In this document: piece by piece, positions 27,448-37,093 of the stretch | Position numbering within the stretch: the first letter of the stretch is position 1 | Layout of the letters: each line of letters starts with the position of its first letter | Assembly: GCF_003148765.1 (NCBI RefSeq) | Contig: NZ_QGGV01000001.1 | Span: 552,001 to 616,000 of the forward strand | DNA from: Silicimonas algicola | GTDB lineage: Bacteria > Pseudomonadota > Alphaproteobacteria > Rhodobacterales > Rhodobacteraceae | DNA length: 64,000 bases | Reading direction: 5' to 3' | Program-made: the position numbers and the translations under genes | The notes under the pieces: generated by a model | The model's input: only the letters and a program-made list of their open reading frames with translations | The model's database searches: none | What the model was told of the DNA's origin: nothing

Positions 27448-28692
27448 TTACGCCCAGTTTCCGCCCCGGAAGACCGGCACCCTTTCGCCCGCCACCGTGA
27501 TGCCGTCGATGTCGGTGTCCGGCGCGCCGATCATCCAATCGACGTGGATGAGGCTGGAGTTTCCGCCGAGCGCCGCGACCTCGTCGTCCGACAGTCCCTT
27601 GGTGCCTCCGAGGCAGTCCTTGTAGCACTGGCCGAGTGCTATGTGGCTGGCTGCGTTCTCGTCGAAGAGCGTGTTGTAGAACAGCACGCCCGACTCCGAG
27701 ATCGGCGAGGCGTAGGGCACGAGCGCGACCTCGCCCAGGCGCCGCGCACCCTCGTCGGTGTCGATGAGCTTGAGGAAGACCTCCTCGCCCCGCGTGGCCT
27801 TCGCCTCGACGATGCGACCGGCTTCGAAGCGCACCTCGATGCCTTCGATCAGGGTGCCCTGGTGGGCGAGCGGCTTGGAGGCGCGGACCGTGCCGTCGAC
27901 GCGGTCCTTGTGCGGGGTCGTGAAGACCTCTTCCGTCGGGATGTTGGGGTTGCAGACGACGCCGTTTTTCGCTTCGGAGGCCCCGCCCATCCAGATGTGC
28001 CGGTCGCCGAGACCGACCGTCAGGTCGGTTCCCGAGGAGCGGAAATGCAGCGCGTGGAAGGCCTGGCCGTTGAGCCAGTCGCGGCGCGCGGCGAGTTCGG
28101 CGTTGTGCGCGACCCAGGCGCCGGCTGGATCGTCGCGGTCGACGCGCGAGGCGGCGAAGATCGCCTCGGCCAGCCTCGCCTGCGCCGCATCGGCGTCGAG
28201 GTCGGGGAAGACGAGTTGCGCCCAGGCCCGACCGGGATAGGCGGAGATGTTCCAGTTGATGTCGAAGCCCGAGATCTTCTCGAGGGCGGGCTTGTAGGCG
28301 ACGGAGTTCGCCTTCGAGGCACGCGCGACCTTGCCTGCGTCCATGTCGGACAGCGCCATCGGGTTGTCGGCGACGATGGCGAGACGCGCGGCGTTGTTGC
28401 CGTAGGCCTTGGCCATGCCCTCGTAGAGCCAGGACGGGGCACGGTCGAAGGTGTCGTCGTGGCCGTGGCGATAGCGCGCCCGCGTGATCTCTTCGTCGGA
28501 CAGGAGCGCCGTGACGAGCCCGGCACCCGCCTTGTAGGCTTCGGCCGTCACGCGGCGCACCAGGGGAAGGGCTTCCGCCGAGGCGGTGACCACGAGGTCC
28601 TGCCCGGGCTGGAGGTTCAGGCCGGTGCGGACCACGACCTGTGCGAGACGGTCGAGGGACGCGGTGTCGAAGGGGAGGGCGGTGTCGGTCAT
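27448..28692 (-). CDS. M29-family aminopeptidase
   Basis: A 414-residue cytoplasmic metallo-aminopeptidase of family M29 (thermophilic aminopeptidase type). Typical stretches are present: NIPTEEVFTTPHKDRVDGTVR with metal-binding glutamate and histidine, GGNSSLIHVDWMIGAPDTDIDGI with the histidine-aspartate pair, and LGQCYKDCLGG. AAGGA lies 7 nt before the ATG at 28692, which is preferred to the longer frame from 28752. It ends opposite the helicase gene. It probably trims peptides with free amino ends for amino-acid recycling. A terminator for the upstream gene stands just before it. Confidence 0.92.
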   Translation of the reverse strand: MTDTALPFDTASLDRLAQVVVRTGLNLQPGQDLVVTASAEALPLVRRVTAEAYKAGAGLVTALLSDEEITRARYRHGHDDTFDRAPSWLYEGMAKAYGNNAARLAIVADNPMALSDMDAGKVARASKANSVAYKPALEKISGFDINWNISAYPGRAWAQLVFPDLDADAAQARLAEAIFAASRVDRDDPAGAWVAHNAELAARRDWLNGQAFHALHFRSSGTDLTVGLGDRHIWMGGASEAKNGVVCNPNIPTEEVFTTPHKDRVDGTVRASKPLAHQGTLIEGIEVRFEAGRIVEAKATRGEEVFLKLIDTDEGARRLGEVALVPYASPISESGVLFYNTLFDENAASHIALGQCYKDCLGGTKGLSDDEVAALGGNSSLIHVDWMIGAPDTDIDGITVAGERVPVFRGGNWA

Positions 28693-28754
28693 GGCGGTCC
28701 TTTCGGGCTGTCCGACTGACTTAAGCGCGACCGCTTCTGGACGAAAGGCCAAAC

Positions 28755-28779
28755 AAAAAACGCGCCCCGAAGGGCGCGT
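28755..28779 (-). terminator. Rho-independent terminator after the DUF6280-like gene
   Basis: Read leftward, CGCGCCC-TTCG-GGGCGCG type stem (28761-28778) is followed by a run of six Ts (28755-28760 as A on the plus strand). It lies about 25 bp after the stop of the DUF6280-like gene and before the aminopeptidase gene. Confidence 0.85.
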
Positions 28780-28803
28780 GATCTGAATAACGCAACGGAT
28801 GCG

Positions 28804-29142
28804 TCAGGCGGCGCGACGAGCTTCCTCGGCCGCGGCGGCCTCGGCTGCGTGGCGACGCTCGCTTTCTTCGCGCGACAGCGCGACGGACGTGCGGACACCC
28901 TTGCCCACGAATTCCATCAGGCCCTTGACGACGCGCTCGTTCGGGTCGATCCCGGCACAGGACAACACTTCGCGCCCATCCCGCGACCGCGCCCAGCGGG
29001 CGATCTGGTCGGGACCGTTACCATATTTCTTGTCATCGGCGATGGCATCGTCGAGAGCGGCAAGCACAACGGCAGCGAAGAGTTTCCGCGCCCGGTTGCC
29101 CTGCTCGTGATTAAAAGCCGTGCCGTCCACAAAATCTGCCAT
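28804..29142 (-). CDS. DUF6280-like small conserved protein
   Basis: A 112-residue protein, mostly helical, starting MADFVDGTAFNHEQGNRARKLF and ending in an alanine-, glutamate- and arginine-rich tail. I recall near-identical proteins, named DUF6280, across Rhodobacterales with unknown function. There is no signal peptide or membrane segment. AGGA lies 8 nt before the ATG. It is divergent from efp and is followed by a strong terminator, so it is a single-gene unit. Confidence 0.8.
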   Translation of the reverse strand: MADFVDGTAFNHEQGNRARKLFAAVVLAALDDAIADDKKYGNGPDQIARWARSRDGREVLSCAGIDPNERVVKGLMEFVGKGVRTSVALSREESERRHAAEAAAAEEARRAA

Positions 29143-29360
29143 GCTGTGTCCTATTTTTGTTGCTCTTACCGCATCTGACTGGCGTGCCGCCCCTTATGAC
29201 GGTTTCACGACAGCATTTGTTTGTCTATTTCGGAATGACTGCTATGCGTCCAGCGCATGGCCAGCCTTCCTCGGGTGGGATTTTGGGCCGCTTGCAGCCC
29301 CACTGACGCTGGAATATAGGGTCTCGGACCACTGAATCAACAAAAACATCGGTTCACTTC
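29143..29360. promoter_or_regulatory. Divergent promoter region, DUF6280-like gene / efp
   Basis: The 218-bp gap serves two divergent genes and is AT-richer than its surroundings, for example around 29210-29240. The base composition suits promoters for both, but I cannot assign -35/-10 boxes with confidence and see no gene here. Confidence 0.4.
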
Positions 29361-29924
29361 ATGCCAAAGATCAACGGGAACGAGATCCGCCCGAGCAACA
29401 TCCTCGAGCATCAGGGCGGCCTCTGGGTTGCCGTGAAGGTCGATCACGTCAAGCCAGGCAAAGGCGGCGCCTTCGCCCAGGTCGAGATGAAGAACATCCG
29501 CACGGGCACAAAGCTGAACGAGCGGTTCCGTTCGGCCGACAAGGTCGAGCGGGTCCGGCTCGAGCAGAAGGACCAGCAATTTCTCTACGAATCGGACGGG
29601 ATGCTGGTGTTCATGGACACCGACACCTACGAGCAGGTCGAAATCCCGGCCGACATCCTGGGCGAGCGGCGGCCGTTTCTTCAAGACGGGATGACGGTGG
29701 TGGTCGAATACTATGACGCCGAGGCCCTTTCGGCGCAGTTGCCCCAGAAGGTGACCTGCACGGTGACCGAGACCGAGCCTGTGGTGAAGGGCCAGACGGC
29801 GGCGAACAGCTTCAAGCCGGCGATGCTGGACAACGGTGTGCGCGTGATGATCCCCCCCTTCGTCGGCGAAGGCGAGAAGATCATCGTGAACACCGAGACG
29901 ATGGAATATTCCGAGCGCGCCTGA
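29361..29924 (+). CDS. efp: Elongation factor P
   Basis: EF-P relieves ribosomes stalled at consecutive prolines. The 187-residue product has the KOW-like N-terminal domain with the loop KPGKGGAF; K34 is the residue that EpmA-type enzymes modify in many bacteria. Two OB-fold domains follow, ending with [21 protein letters not shown]. The length is normal. The upstream ribosome site is weak. A strong terminator lies 19 bp after the stop, so efp is probably transcribed alone. Confidence 0.97.
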   Translation: MPKINGNEIRPSNILEHQGGLWVAVKVDHVKPGKGGAFAQVEMKNIRTGTKLNERFRSADKVERVRLEQKDQQFLYESDGMLVFMDTDTYEQVEIPADILGERRPFLQDGMTVVVEYYDAEALSAQLPQKVTCTVTETEPVVKGQTAANSFKPAMLDNGVRVMIPPFVGEGEKIIVNTETMEYSERA

Positions 29925-29942
29925 GCCGACCGGATCGTAACG

Positions 29943-29978
29943 AAGGGCCGGGAAGGGACGCCTTCCCGGCCCTTTTTT
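29943..29978 (+). terminator. Rho-independent terminator after efp
   Basis: A 14-bp perfect stem (AAGGGCCGGGAAGG with CCTTCCCGGCCCTT), loop GACG, followed by TTTT. It lies just beyond efp and right at the end of the convergent nlpD-like gene, which it may also terminate. Confidence 0.92.
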
Positions 29979-29979
29979 G

Positions 29980-31122
29980 TCACTTCAGGTAGGGATCGGG
30001 ATCGACGCTTTCGAAACCCTCGCGCACCTCGAAGTGCAGGAACGGCGGGTTGGCCCCGCGAACGACGGCGATCTTCTGCCCGCGCTGAACCGTGTCGCCT
30101 TTCTTCACCGCGATGTCGTCCACCCCGGCATAGACCGTCAGGAGGTTGTTCTCGTGCCGAAGGACAAGGATCGGCACCTGGTCGGTGTCGCGCGTGATCG
30201 CGGCGACCGTTCCGCCATCGGCGGCGACCACGTTGGCGCCGGCCGCGGCCGAGATGCCGATGCCCTCGTTCTTGCCCTTCTCGAAGGGCCGGATGATCCT
30301 GCCCTGCACGGGCATCCGCAGCCGCGAGGTGTCGGAGGCGACGGTTTGCTGGGTGGCGACCGGCGTCCGGACCGGAGCGGGAGCGGCGGCGGCCGCGACG
30401 GGGCGCGCATCTTCTTTCGGCAGGGGCTGTGCGGCCGAAGGGGGGAGCGGGGTCGGTGACCCGACGCCCGGTGTCGCGACCGAGGCCACCTCGATGGTGT
30501 CGATCGAGGCGGTTCGGGTCGGGATCAGGACGTACTGGCCGACGCGGAGCGCGAGGTCGGGGCCGAGCCCGTTCCACTCGGCCAGCGAGGCGACCGGGAC
30601 GTCGTAGAGACGCGCGATCGAGAAGGCTGTCTCTCCCGGCGCGACCTGGTGCCGTGTCGGTTGACCGCCTGCCACCCCAGCCGGCAGCCCGGCCTGACCT
30701 TCGGCGCGGTCGATGGCGCTGCCGGCGATGGTGGTGACATCGAGGCTTCCGGGTCCGCCCGCCGCCGGTTCGCTGACCCGGCGCGGAAGCGCCACGATCT
30801 CGCCGTCCCGCAAGGTCACGCCCTGTGGAAGGGCGTTGTAGCTTGCGATCTCGGCGGCTGGCAGGCCGACCCTCGCCGCCACGCTTTCGACCGTGTCGCC
30901 GCGTCGCGCCACGGCGACCTGGTAGCCCGGATAGGAGACCACGCCGCGTGCGTCGGGAGCCGGCCTTTCGCCGGTGACGTTCTGCACCGCGTCCGAAGTA
31001 TCGAGAACCCCGGCGTTGCCCCTGAGATCGAAGTCGAAGTTTCCGGCATTGTCGCAGGCCGTCAGCGCCAGGGCGCCGACCGCCAGAACGGTCAGCCGCA
31101 CCGGGAAAGCCATTTTGGTCAT
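29980..31122 (-). CDS. nlpD: NlpD-like lipoprotein, LysM + degenerate M23
   Basis: A 380-residue lipoprotein: signal peptide with a lipobox (LTAC, cysteine 23), two LysM-like repeats (about 70-115 and 165-210), a proline/alanine linker, and a C-terminal M23 domain. The M23 domain lacks the zinc residues: the HxxxD position reads NEGIGISA and the HxH position reads FLHFEV. So it should not cut peptidoglycan itself but, like NlpD and EnvC, activate an amidase during cell division. GAGGAG lies 8 nt before the ATG. It is the last gene of a surE-pcm-nlpD operon, the order also known in other proteobacteria. Confidence 0.9.
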   Translation of the reverse strand: MTKMAFPVRLTVLAVGALALTACDNAGNFDFDLRGNAGVLDTSDAVQNVTGERPAPDARGVVSYPGYQVAVARRGDTVESVAARVGLPAAEIASYNALPQGVTLRDGEIVALPRRVSEPAAGGPGSLDVTTIAGSAIDRAEGQAGLPAGVAGGQPTRHQVAPGETAFSIARLYDVPVASLAEWNGLGPDLALRVGQYVLIPTRTASIDTIEVASVATPGVGSPTPLPPSAAQPLPKEDARPVAAAAAPAPVRTPVATQQTVASDTSRLRMPVQGRIIRPFEKGKNEGIGISAAAGANVVAADGGTVAAITRDTDQVPILVLRHENNLLTVYAGVDDIAVKKGDTVQRGQKIAVVRGANPPFLHFEVREGFESVDPDPYLK

Positions 31123-31178
31123 ATGCTCGCTCCTCACCACCACTCGGGCCCTCTTGCGGGGTCCCTTCGTACCGGCCG

Positions 31179-31817
31179 TCATTCCGGCCCCATACCCTCG
31201 ACGAGGGGGACGAACCGAACCTGCCGAAGCTCCTCGTATTCGAAGCCCGTCTCGGTCCGGGTCACCTTTATCAGCGCCTGCACGGCATCCGACTGTCCAA
31301 CCGGCAGTACCATGATACCGCCAGTTTTCAACTCTGCCAACAAGGGAGCGGGCGGATCCTCGGCGGCGGCCGTAATCATGATGCGGTCGAAGGGGGCCTG
31401 ATCCTCGAGCCCTCGCGTACCATCGGCGGGAAAGGCGGTGATGTTGACGAGCCCGAGGCGGTGGAAGACCTCCTGCGCTTCGGCCACCAGCCGCTTGTGC
31501 CGGTCGACCGTATAGACCCGGCGGGCCAGAAGCGACAGGATCGCGGCCTGGTAGCCCGAGCCGGTGCCGATCTCGAGAACCTTGTGGCGCGGCTCGACCT
31601 TCAGGGCCTGCGTCATCAGGCCGACGACCGAGGGCTGGCTGATGGTCTGCCCGCAGGCGATCGGCAGAGGCATGTCTTCGTAGGCGCGGTCGGCGAAGAG
31701 ACCCTTCACGAAGGCGCCCCGGTCGATCTTCTCCATCGCCTCGAGCACGCGCGTGTCCCGGACGCCGCTTTGCCGCAGGGCGAAGACGAGCTGCATCCGC
31801 TGCTCGTCGGTCATCAT
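31179..31817 (-). CDS. pcm: Protein-L-isoaspartate O-methyltransferase
   Basis: Repairs isoaspartyl damage in aged proteins by S-adenosylmethionine-dependent methylation. The 212-residue chain has [19 protein letters not shown], the SAM motif [15 protein letters not shown] and the post-motif VYTVDRH. It starts within the stop codon of surE (ATGA), with a second ATG directly after. It ends 57 bp before the nlpD-like gene. The pairing with surE is a stress-survival arrangement known in many bacteria. Confidence 0.95.
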   Translation of the reverse strand: MMTDEQRMQLVFALRQSGVRDTRVLEAMEKIDRGAFVKGLFADRAYEDMPLPIACGQTISQPSVVGLMTQALKVEPRHKVLEIGTGSGYQAAILSLLARRVYTVDRHKRLVAEAQEVFHRLGLVNITAFPADGTRGLEDQAPFDRIMITAAAEDPPAPLLAELKTGGIMVLPVGQSDAVQALIKVTRTETGFEYEELRQVRFVPLVEGMGPE

Positions 31818-32602
31818 CCGTCGAACCGGCCGCGAAGGTCGGCGATCAGGTCGTAGGCCGTGAGGTCGGCACGAAGCGGCGTGACCGAGATGTAGCCGTC
31901 TATGTTTGCGGTGACGTCGGTGCCTTCGCCCGTCGGGTGGTGCTGGGGTCCGCCGCGCACCCAGAGGAACATACGGCCCGAGGGAGACAGGTGCGGCTCG
32001 ACGCCCATTGTGGTCTTGTCGCGCCAGCCTTGCGTCGTGATGCGGATGTCCCTGGTCTCGTCCGCCGTGCAGGGCGGGAAGTTGACGTTGTAGAAGACCT
32101 GGTAGCCGCGGGTTTCCCATATTCCCTGGTCGAGGATCGCGCGCACCGTCCGCACGCCGTGAACTGCGGCGGATTCGAAGGGATTGTCGAGGGACGCGTT
32201 GCCGGGCCCGTAGAACTGCGACAGGGCGATGGAGGGGATGCCTTGAAGCGCGCCTTCCATCGCACCGCCGATGGTGCCGGAATAGAGCACGTTCTCGGCG
32301 GCGTTGTTGCCGCGGTTCACGCCCGAAAGGATCAGGTCCGGCTTCGTGTCCTTCAGCACCTCGTGGATGCCGGCGAGGACGCAGTCGGCGGGAGATCCCT
32401 CGGCGGCATAGCGACGCTCGCCGAATTTCGACAGCATCGTGGGATGGGTGTAGCTGATGCAGTGGCCGACCCCCGACTGCTCGAAGGCCGGCGCCACGGT
32501 CCAGACTTCGCCGTCGGGACCAGAGACCTCGTGCGCGATGGCAGCGAGGGTCTCGAGCCCCGGAGCGTTGATGCCGTCGTCGTTCGTGATGAGAATGCGC
32601 AT
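31814..32602 (-). CDS. surE: 5'/3'-nucleotidase SurE
   Basis: SurE removes phosphate from nucleoside monophosphates in stationary phase. The 262-residue product begins [10 protein letters not shown], with the metal aspartates D8 and D9; the serine in EQSGVGHC and the asparagine in SGVNRGNN are further metal ligands. Length is normal. It is the first gene of the surE-pcm-nlpD operon. An in-frame upstream ATG at 32689 would add a non-conserved leader. An SDR gene stands upstream on the same strand. Confidence 0.96.
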   Translation of the reverse strand: MRILITNDDGINAPGLETLAAIAHEVSGPDGEVWTVAPAFEQSGVGHCISYTHPTMLSKFGERRYAAEGSPADCVLAGIHEVLKDTKPDLILSGVNRGNNAAENVLYSGTIGGAMEGALQGIPSIALSQFYGPGNASLDNPFESAAVHGVRTVRAILDQGIWETRGYQVFYNVNFPPCTADETRDIRITTQGWRDKTTMGVEPHLSPSGRMFLWVRGGPQHHPTGEGTDVTANIDGYISVTPLRADLTAYDLIADLRGRFDG

Positions 32603-32698
32603 GTTTTCCGCGCCCCTTGAGCCTGTCAGCCCCTGATTAGGCGAGGGGGCACTGGGGGGCAAGGTCGAGACCTTGCGTATTTCAGGCAAGATGAAGCG

Positions 32699-33343
32699 TC
32701 AGAGCTGCGCGAGGATGGCGCGGGCCACGTCGCCGGGCTGTGTGAGCGACGCGCGGTCCTCGCCCGGGAAGAAACGCGCCCGGGTCGCGGTCGGCATCGG
32801 AGGCGGCGATGCGATGACGACGCGCGGTCCGGCGGAGGTCGCCTCGGCCTGCCAGCTTCGCGCCAGCGCGATCTGGGCGGCTTTGGTCGCGCCGTAAGCG
32901 CCGAAGAACTTCTGCCCCGCGCGAGGATCGTCGAAAAAGAGCGCCGTTCCGCCGTCCGGCGCGGCGCGCAGGAGGGGCGCCAGGAAGGGGATGAGGGTCG
33001 CGGTCGCCGTGACGTTGACCGCGACGGACTTCTGCATGTCCTTCGCGTCGACATGATCGGCAGGCGACAGGGGCGCCACATGGACCGCGGCATGGACCCA
33101 GAGATCGACGTGGCCCCAGCGGTCGTGGATCGACCGGCAGAGCTCGGCCATCGCCGGGGTCAGAGTAACGTCCATCGGCGCCAGGGTCGCGACACCGCCT
33201 TTCGCGCCGATACGGTCGTCTAGCTCTTCGAGGGCGCCCACGGTGCGCGCGACGGCGACGATGTGGTGTTCGGGGGCCAGTGCCTCGGCCAGGGCCGCGC
33301 CGAGGCCGCGCGAAGCTCCGGTGATGAGGGCGATGCGCGTCAT
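32699..33343 (-). CDS. SDR-family protein, catalytic serine replaced
   Basis: A 214-residue Rossmann-fold oxidoreductase: TGASRGLG binds the cofactor, and the active-site YGATK holds the tyrosine and lysine. The region where the family's catalytic serine stands reads GTALFFDDPRAGQKFFGAYGATK, with no serine in place, so activity may be altered or lost. The length is slightly short of the usual 240-260. No partner gene suggests a substrate; it lies upstream of surE and is divergent from the indolepyruvate oxidoreductase. Confidence 0.82.
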   Translation of the reverse strand: MTRIALITGASRGLGAALAEALAPEHHIVAVARTVGALEELDDRIGAKGGVATLAPMDVTLTPAMAELCRSIHDRWGHVDLWVHAAVHVAPLSPADHVDAKDMQKSVAVNVTATATLIPFLAPLLRAAPDGGTALFFDDPRAGQKFFGAYGATKAAQIALARSWQAEATSAGPRVVIASPPPMPTATRARFFPGEDRASLTQPGDVARAILAQL

Positions 33344-33424
33344 GGGTCCGTGCTTTGACCGGCGCGCCCCCGGTGGTCAACCCCCTTCGCGGGACGTATC
33401 ACGGGATTGCCACTTGCTTCACCT

Positions 33425-33446
33425 GTTGATCGTTGTCACAGTCAAC
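33425..33446. promoter_or_regulatory. Dyad upstream of the iorA-like gene
   Basis: GTTGA and TCAAC are inverted halves 12 bp apart (33425-33446), 25 bp before the TTG start of the oxidoreductase gene. The position fits an operator or promoter-overlapping site. No regulator family is indicated. Confidence 0.25.
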
Positions 33447-33470
33447 TAACGTGCGAAAGGGGAGGTTCGC

Positions 33471-35612
33471 TTGGAACGATCCTTCGACCGGGAGATCGAG
33501 ACGCTCTCCCTCGGGGAGGGCGATGTCTTCCACGGGGAGGGCATCCTTGCCGTGACGAAGGCCCTGCTCCAGTCGGGCGTCTCGTATGTCGGTGGCTACC
33601 AGGGCGCGCCCGTATCCCACCTGATCGACGTCATGGTCCAGGCCCGCGGCCTGATGGGCGAACTTGGCGTCCACGTCGAGCCTTGCACCAACGAAGCGAG
33701 CGCCGCGGCGATGCTGGGCGCGTCGATCATGTATCCCGTGCGCGGCGCGGTGACGTGGAAGTCCATCGTCGGCACCAATGTCGCGGCCGACGCGCTGTCG
33801 AACCTGTCGTCGCCCGGCGTCATGGGCGGCGCGCTGATCGTCATCGGCGAGGACTATGGCGAGGGCGCGAGCGTCATCCAGGAGCGCTCCCATGCCTACG
33901 CCATGAAGTCCGCGATCTGGCTGATGGACCCGCGCCCCGACTTGCCGACAATCGTGAAGTGCGTCGAACATGGCTTTCTGCTGTCGGAGGCTTCGAACAC
34001 GCCTGTCATGCTCGAGATGCGGATCCGGGCCTGCCACGTTCAGGGGAGCTTCGAGACGAAGGATAACGTGGCGCCCAAGGTCTCGATGAAGCAAGTCCTG
34101 AAGGAACCTGCTCCGCACAAGTATGACCACCTCGCCCACCCTCCGGTGACCTTCAGCCATGAGAAGCGGAAGTACGAGACGCGGATGCCGGCTGCGCGGA
34201 AATACATCCGCGAGGCCGGGTTGAACGAGGTGAGGGGCGGGCGGCACGGCGAGGTCGGGCTGATCGTACAGGGCGGGATTTATAACGCGCTGATCCGCAC
34301 GTTGCAGGAACTTGGCCTTGCCGACGGCGAGGGCAATTCCGAGATCCCGATGCTGGTGCTGAACGTCGTCTATCCGCTGGTGCCCGAGGAGATCACCGGC
34401 TTCGCGGAAGGCAAGTCGGCGCTTCTGGTCGTCGAGGAGGGCCAGCCCGAGTACATCGAGCACGAGGTCGGCACCATCCTGCGGCGCGCGGACCTTCAGG
34501 TGAAGCTGTCGGGCAAAGATCGCTTGCCGATGACGGGGGAATATCGGTCGGAGGATATCCTCGCCGGCGTGGCCGGGTTCCTGCGGGATCACATCCCCGC
34601 GCTGTCGAACCGGGTTGCCGACGCCGCCTATGCCGAAGAAGTCGCGGATCTGAAGGCGCAGGCGCGCGCGCTGCTGGAGAAGCCGATCCCGCCGCGTCCG
34701 CCGGGTTTCTGCACGGGCTGTCCTGAGCGGCCCTTCTTCGCGGCGCTGAAGCTGGCGGAAAAGGACATCGGGAAGGTTCACTATTCCGCCGACATAGGAT
34801 GCCATGCGCTCGCGACCTTCGCGCCCTTCAACTTCGGCAACTCGATCCTCGGCTATGGCATGAGCCTTGCCTCCAACGCAGGGGTTTCGTCCTTTCAGGA
34901 GAGGCCGCCCCTTGCCGTGATGGGAGACGGCGGCTTCTGGCACAACGGGCTTCTCTCGGGCGTCACCTCGCGGCTCCTGAACGGCGGCGACGGCGTCCTC
35001 GTCATCATGAAGAACGGCTATACCTCGGCCACGGGCACTCAGGAGCTGGTCTCGTCGCCCTCGCAGGACGAGAAGCTCGCTGCGGCGGAGAAGAGTGCGA
35101 CGGGCGATGACCGCACCATCGAGGAGGCGCTGAAGGGCGTCGGCGTCAAGTGGCAGCGCACCGTTCACACCTACCGCGTGGGTGAGATGAGGAAGACCCT
35201 GATCGACGCTTTCCGAAGTCCATTCAAGGGGTTGAAGGTCATCGTGGCCGAGGGCGAGTGCCAGCTCGAACGCCAGCGCCGCGTCCGGCCTTTGCGCGCC
35301 GAGGCGCTGAAACGGGGCGAACGCGTGATGCGCACGCGCTTCGGCGTCGACGAGGATACCTGCACGGGCGACCATTCCTGCATCCGGCTCTCGGGCTGTC
35401 CGACGCTGACGGTGAAGGCGTCGTCCGACCCGCTGAAGACCGACCCGGTGGCGCATGTCACGAACGGCTGCGTCGGCTGCGGCCTCTGCGGCGAGAACGC
35501 CCATGCCGCGACGCTTTGCCCGTCGTTCTGGCGCGCGGACATCGTGTCGAACCCGAACTGGTGGGACCGCCTGAGAACGCGGCTCGGTCGGCTGGCGGGG
35601 GTGCCCGCATGA
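33471..35612 (+). CDS. iorA: Indolepyruvate ferredoxin oxidoreductase, alpha-type subunit
   Basis: A 713-residue thiamine-diphosphate enzyme that oxidatively decarboxylates aryl 2-keto acids, such as indolepyruvate, with ferredoxin as the acceptor. It has the pyrimidine-binding part (GYQGAPVSHLID..., EPCTNEASAA), a TPP motif (MGDGGFWHNG...) and two cysteine clusters near the end (DTCTGDHSC..., NGCVGCGLCGENAHAATLCP) for Fe-S binding. The probable TTG start has an AAGGGGAGG a few bases upstream. It overlaps the next gene by ATGA. A true ferredoxin acceptor is assumed from the family. Confidence 0.88.
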   Translation: MERSFDREIETLSLGEGDVFHGEGILAVTKALLQSGVSYVGGYQGAPVSHLIDVMVQARGLMGELGVHVEPCTNEASAAAMLGASIMYPVRGAVTWKSIVGTNVAADALSNLSSPGVMGGALIVIGEDYGEGASVIQERSHAYAMKSAIWLMDPRPDLPTIVKCVEHGFLLSEASNTPVMLEMRIRACHVQGSFETKDNVAPKVSMKQVLKEPAPHKYDHLAHPPVTFSHEKRKYETRMPAARKYIREAGLNEVRGGRHGEVGLIVQGGIYNALIRTLQELGLADGEGNSEIPMLVLNVVYPLVPEEITGFAEGKSALLVVEEGQPEYIEHEVGTILRRADLQVKLSGKDRLPMTGEYRSEDILAGVAGFLRDHIPALSNRVADAAYAEEVADLKAQARALLEKPIPPRPPGFCTGCPERPFFAALKLAEKDIGKVHYSADIGCHALATFAPFNFGNSILGYGMSLASNAGVSSFQERPPLAVMGDGGFWHNGLLSGVTSRLLNGGDGVLVIMKNGYTSATGTQELVSSPSQDEKLAAAEKSATGDDRTIEEALKGVGVKWQRTVHTYRVGEMRKTLIDAFRSPFKGLKVIVAEGECQLERQRRVRPLRAEALKRGERVMRTRFGVDEDTCTGDHSCIRLSGCPTLTVKASSDPLKTDPVAHVTNGCVGCGLCGENAHAATLCPSFWRADIVSNPNWWDRLRTRLGRLAGVPA

Positions 35613-37093
35613 ACGCGATGACCGAAGTGAAGGCGCCGCTGCGGATCCTGATCTATGCGCTTGGTGGCGAGGGCGGGGGCGTCCTGATGAACTGGATCGT
35701 CGCCGCCGCGCGCGCTGCGGGACGTCCGGTGCAGGCGACGAGCGTGCCGGGCGTGGCGCAGCGGACGGGGTCCACGACCTACTACATCGAAGTCGCGGAG
35801 GCGGGGACGCGGCCGGTCTTCAACCTCGTGCCCATGCCCGGCCGCGTCGATGTGCTGATCGCCAGCGAGTTGGCGGAAGCCGGGCGCGCGCTCGAGGCGG
35901 GGTATGTCTCGCCGGGGCTGACGACGCTGATCGCCTCGACCGGGCGGACCTTCACGACGGCCGAGAAGATACAGCTTGGCGACGGGCGCTACCCTTCCGA
36001 CAGGGTGATCGGCGCGGCGGAAGCCTTGTCGAAGGAGGCGGATCTGCGCGACTTCACCGCGATGGCCGAGGACGAGGGCACCTACATCAGCGCTGTCCTC
36101 TTCGGGGCGGCGGCGCGCGCGCTGCCCTGGACCGTCGAGGCGTCGCGCGCGGTCGTCGAGGGCCGGGCGAGCCTTGCGGGCTTCGACCGGGCAGCCGGAC
36201 CTGGCGACACGGACGGCGTGCCAGAGGACATCGACAAGGGGGCCGACGCGGTCGGGTCGCTGACGACGGACGAGGCGGAGGGCGTGGCGCGTCTTCCCGA
36301 CCACCTGCGCGGGGTGGCGTCCCTTGGACACGAACGCTGTGCCGACTATCAGGACCAGTCCTACGCGGACCTTTACCTCGAACGCCTTGCGCGCCTGTCG
36401 ATGGAGGCCGGCGACGATCAGGCGTCCCGCCACGCGCTCTCCGAGGCCGGGCGCCGTCTGGCCCTCTGGATGTGCTACGAGGACATTTCGCGCGTCGCCG
36501 ACTTGAAGACGCGGCCCGAGCGCTTCGACCGAATCCGGTCCGAGGTCCAGCTGACGCCGGGCCAGCACCTTTCGGTCACCGAATACCTCAAGCCCCGGCT
36601 GGAAGAGATCGCGGACGTCCTCCCGACTGGCATGGGGCGACGGCTGCGCGCGCGGGCCGAAGCCGGACGTAGCCTGCCGTTTCTCGGAAAGGGCCGCTAT
36701 GTCCGCTCGACCGGACCTGTCGGCTTCCGTCTTCTTCGCGCGGTGGCCTGGATCGGACGGTTCAGGAAAGGTTCGCTGCGGTATGCCGAGGAACAGGCCG
36801 AGATCGCCGAGTGGATCGACACGATGGTCCTGGCGCTGAAGCAGGATCCTGCCTTCGCCGAGGCCCTGGCCGAGTTGCCGCGCGTCCGGAAAGGATATTC
36901 CGACACCGCCCTGCGCGGGCTTCGGGCCTATCGCCTGATCCGCGCGCGGATCGTCGAGCCGGCCCGGATGGCCGGTTTCGGCGCGAACAGTGCCGACCGC
37001 CTGCGGGGCGCCATCGCCGCCGCCATGGCGGACGATACACATGCCGCACTCGACGCTTTCCTCGCCCCTGCCGGGGGAGAGGCGGCCGCATGA
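35609..37093 (+). CDS. iorB: Indolepyruvate ferredoxin oxidoreductase, beta-type subunit (long form)
   Basis: A 494-residue partner of the upstream subunit. The N-terminal half (about 10-190) is the gamma-type domain of 2-oxoacid ferredoxin oxidoreductases: GGEGGGVLMNWIVAAA, VPGVAQRTGSTTYYIE and VLIASELAEAGRAL. The C-terminal half is a helical extension (LYLERLARLSMEAGDDQ..., SDTALRGLRAYRLI) typical of the long, aerobic-type form I know from proteobacteria. It overlaps iorA by ATGA. The two subunits probably make one complex. The gene ends 138 bp before a TRAP transporter on the same strand. Confidence 0.86.
   Translation: MNAMTEVKAPLRILIYALGGEGGGVLMNWIVAAARAAGRPVQATSVPGVAQRTGSTTYYIEVAEAGTRPVFNLVPMPGRVDVLIASELAEAGRALEAGYVSPGLTTLIASTGRTFTTAEKIQLGDGRYPSDRVIGAAEALSKEADLRDFTAMAEDEGTYISAVLFGAAARALPWTVEASRAVVEGRASLAGFDRAAGPGDTDGVPEDIDKGADAVGSLTTDEAEGVARLPDHLRGVASLGHERCADYQDQSYADLYLERLARLSMEAGDDQASRHALSEAGRRLALWMCYEDISRVADLKTRPERFDRIRSEVQLTPGQHLSVTEYLKPRLEEIADVLPTGMGRRLRARAEAGRSLPFLGKGRYVRSTGPVGFRLLRAVAWIGRFRKGSLRYAEEQAEIAEWIDTMVLALKQDPAFAEALAELPRVRKGYSDTALRGLRAYRLIRARIVEPARMAGFGANSADRLRGAIAAAMADDTHAALDAFLAPAGGEAAA

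Noticed and set aside
33399-35504. A 701-codon minus-strand frame opposite iorA
   Set aside because: Composition is that of an antisense shadow, and iorA on the plus strand has clear TPP and cysteine motifs.
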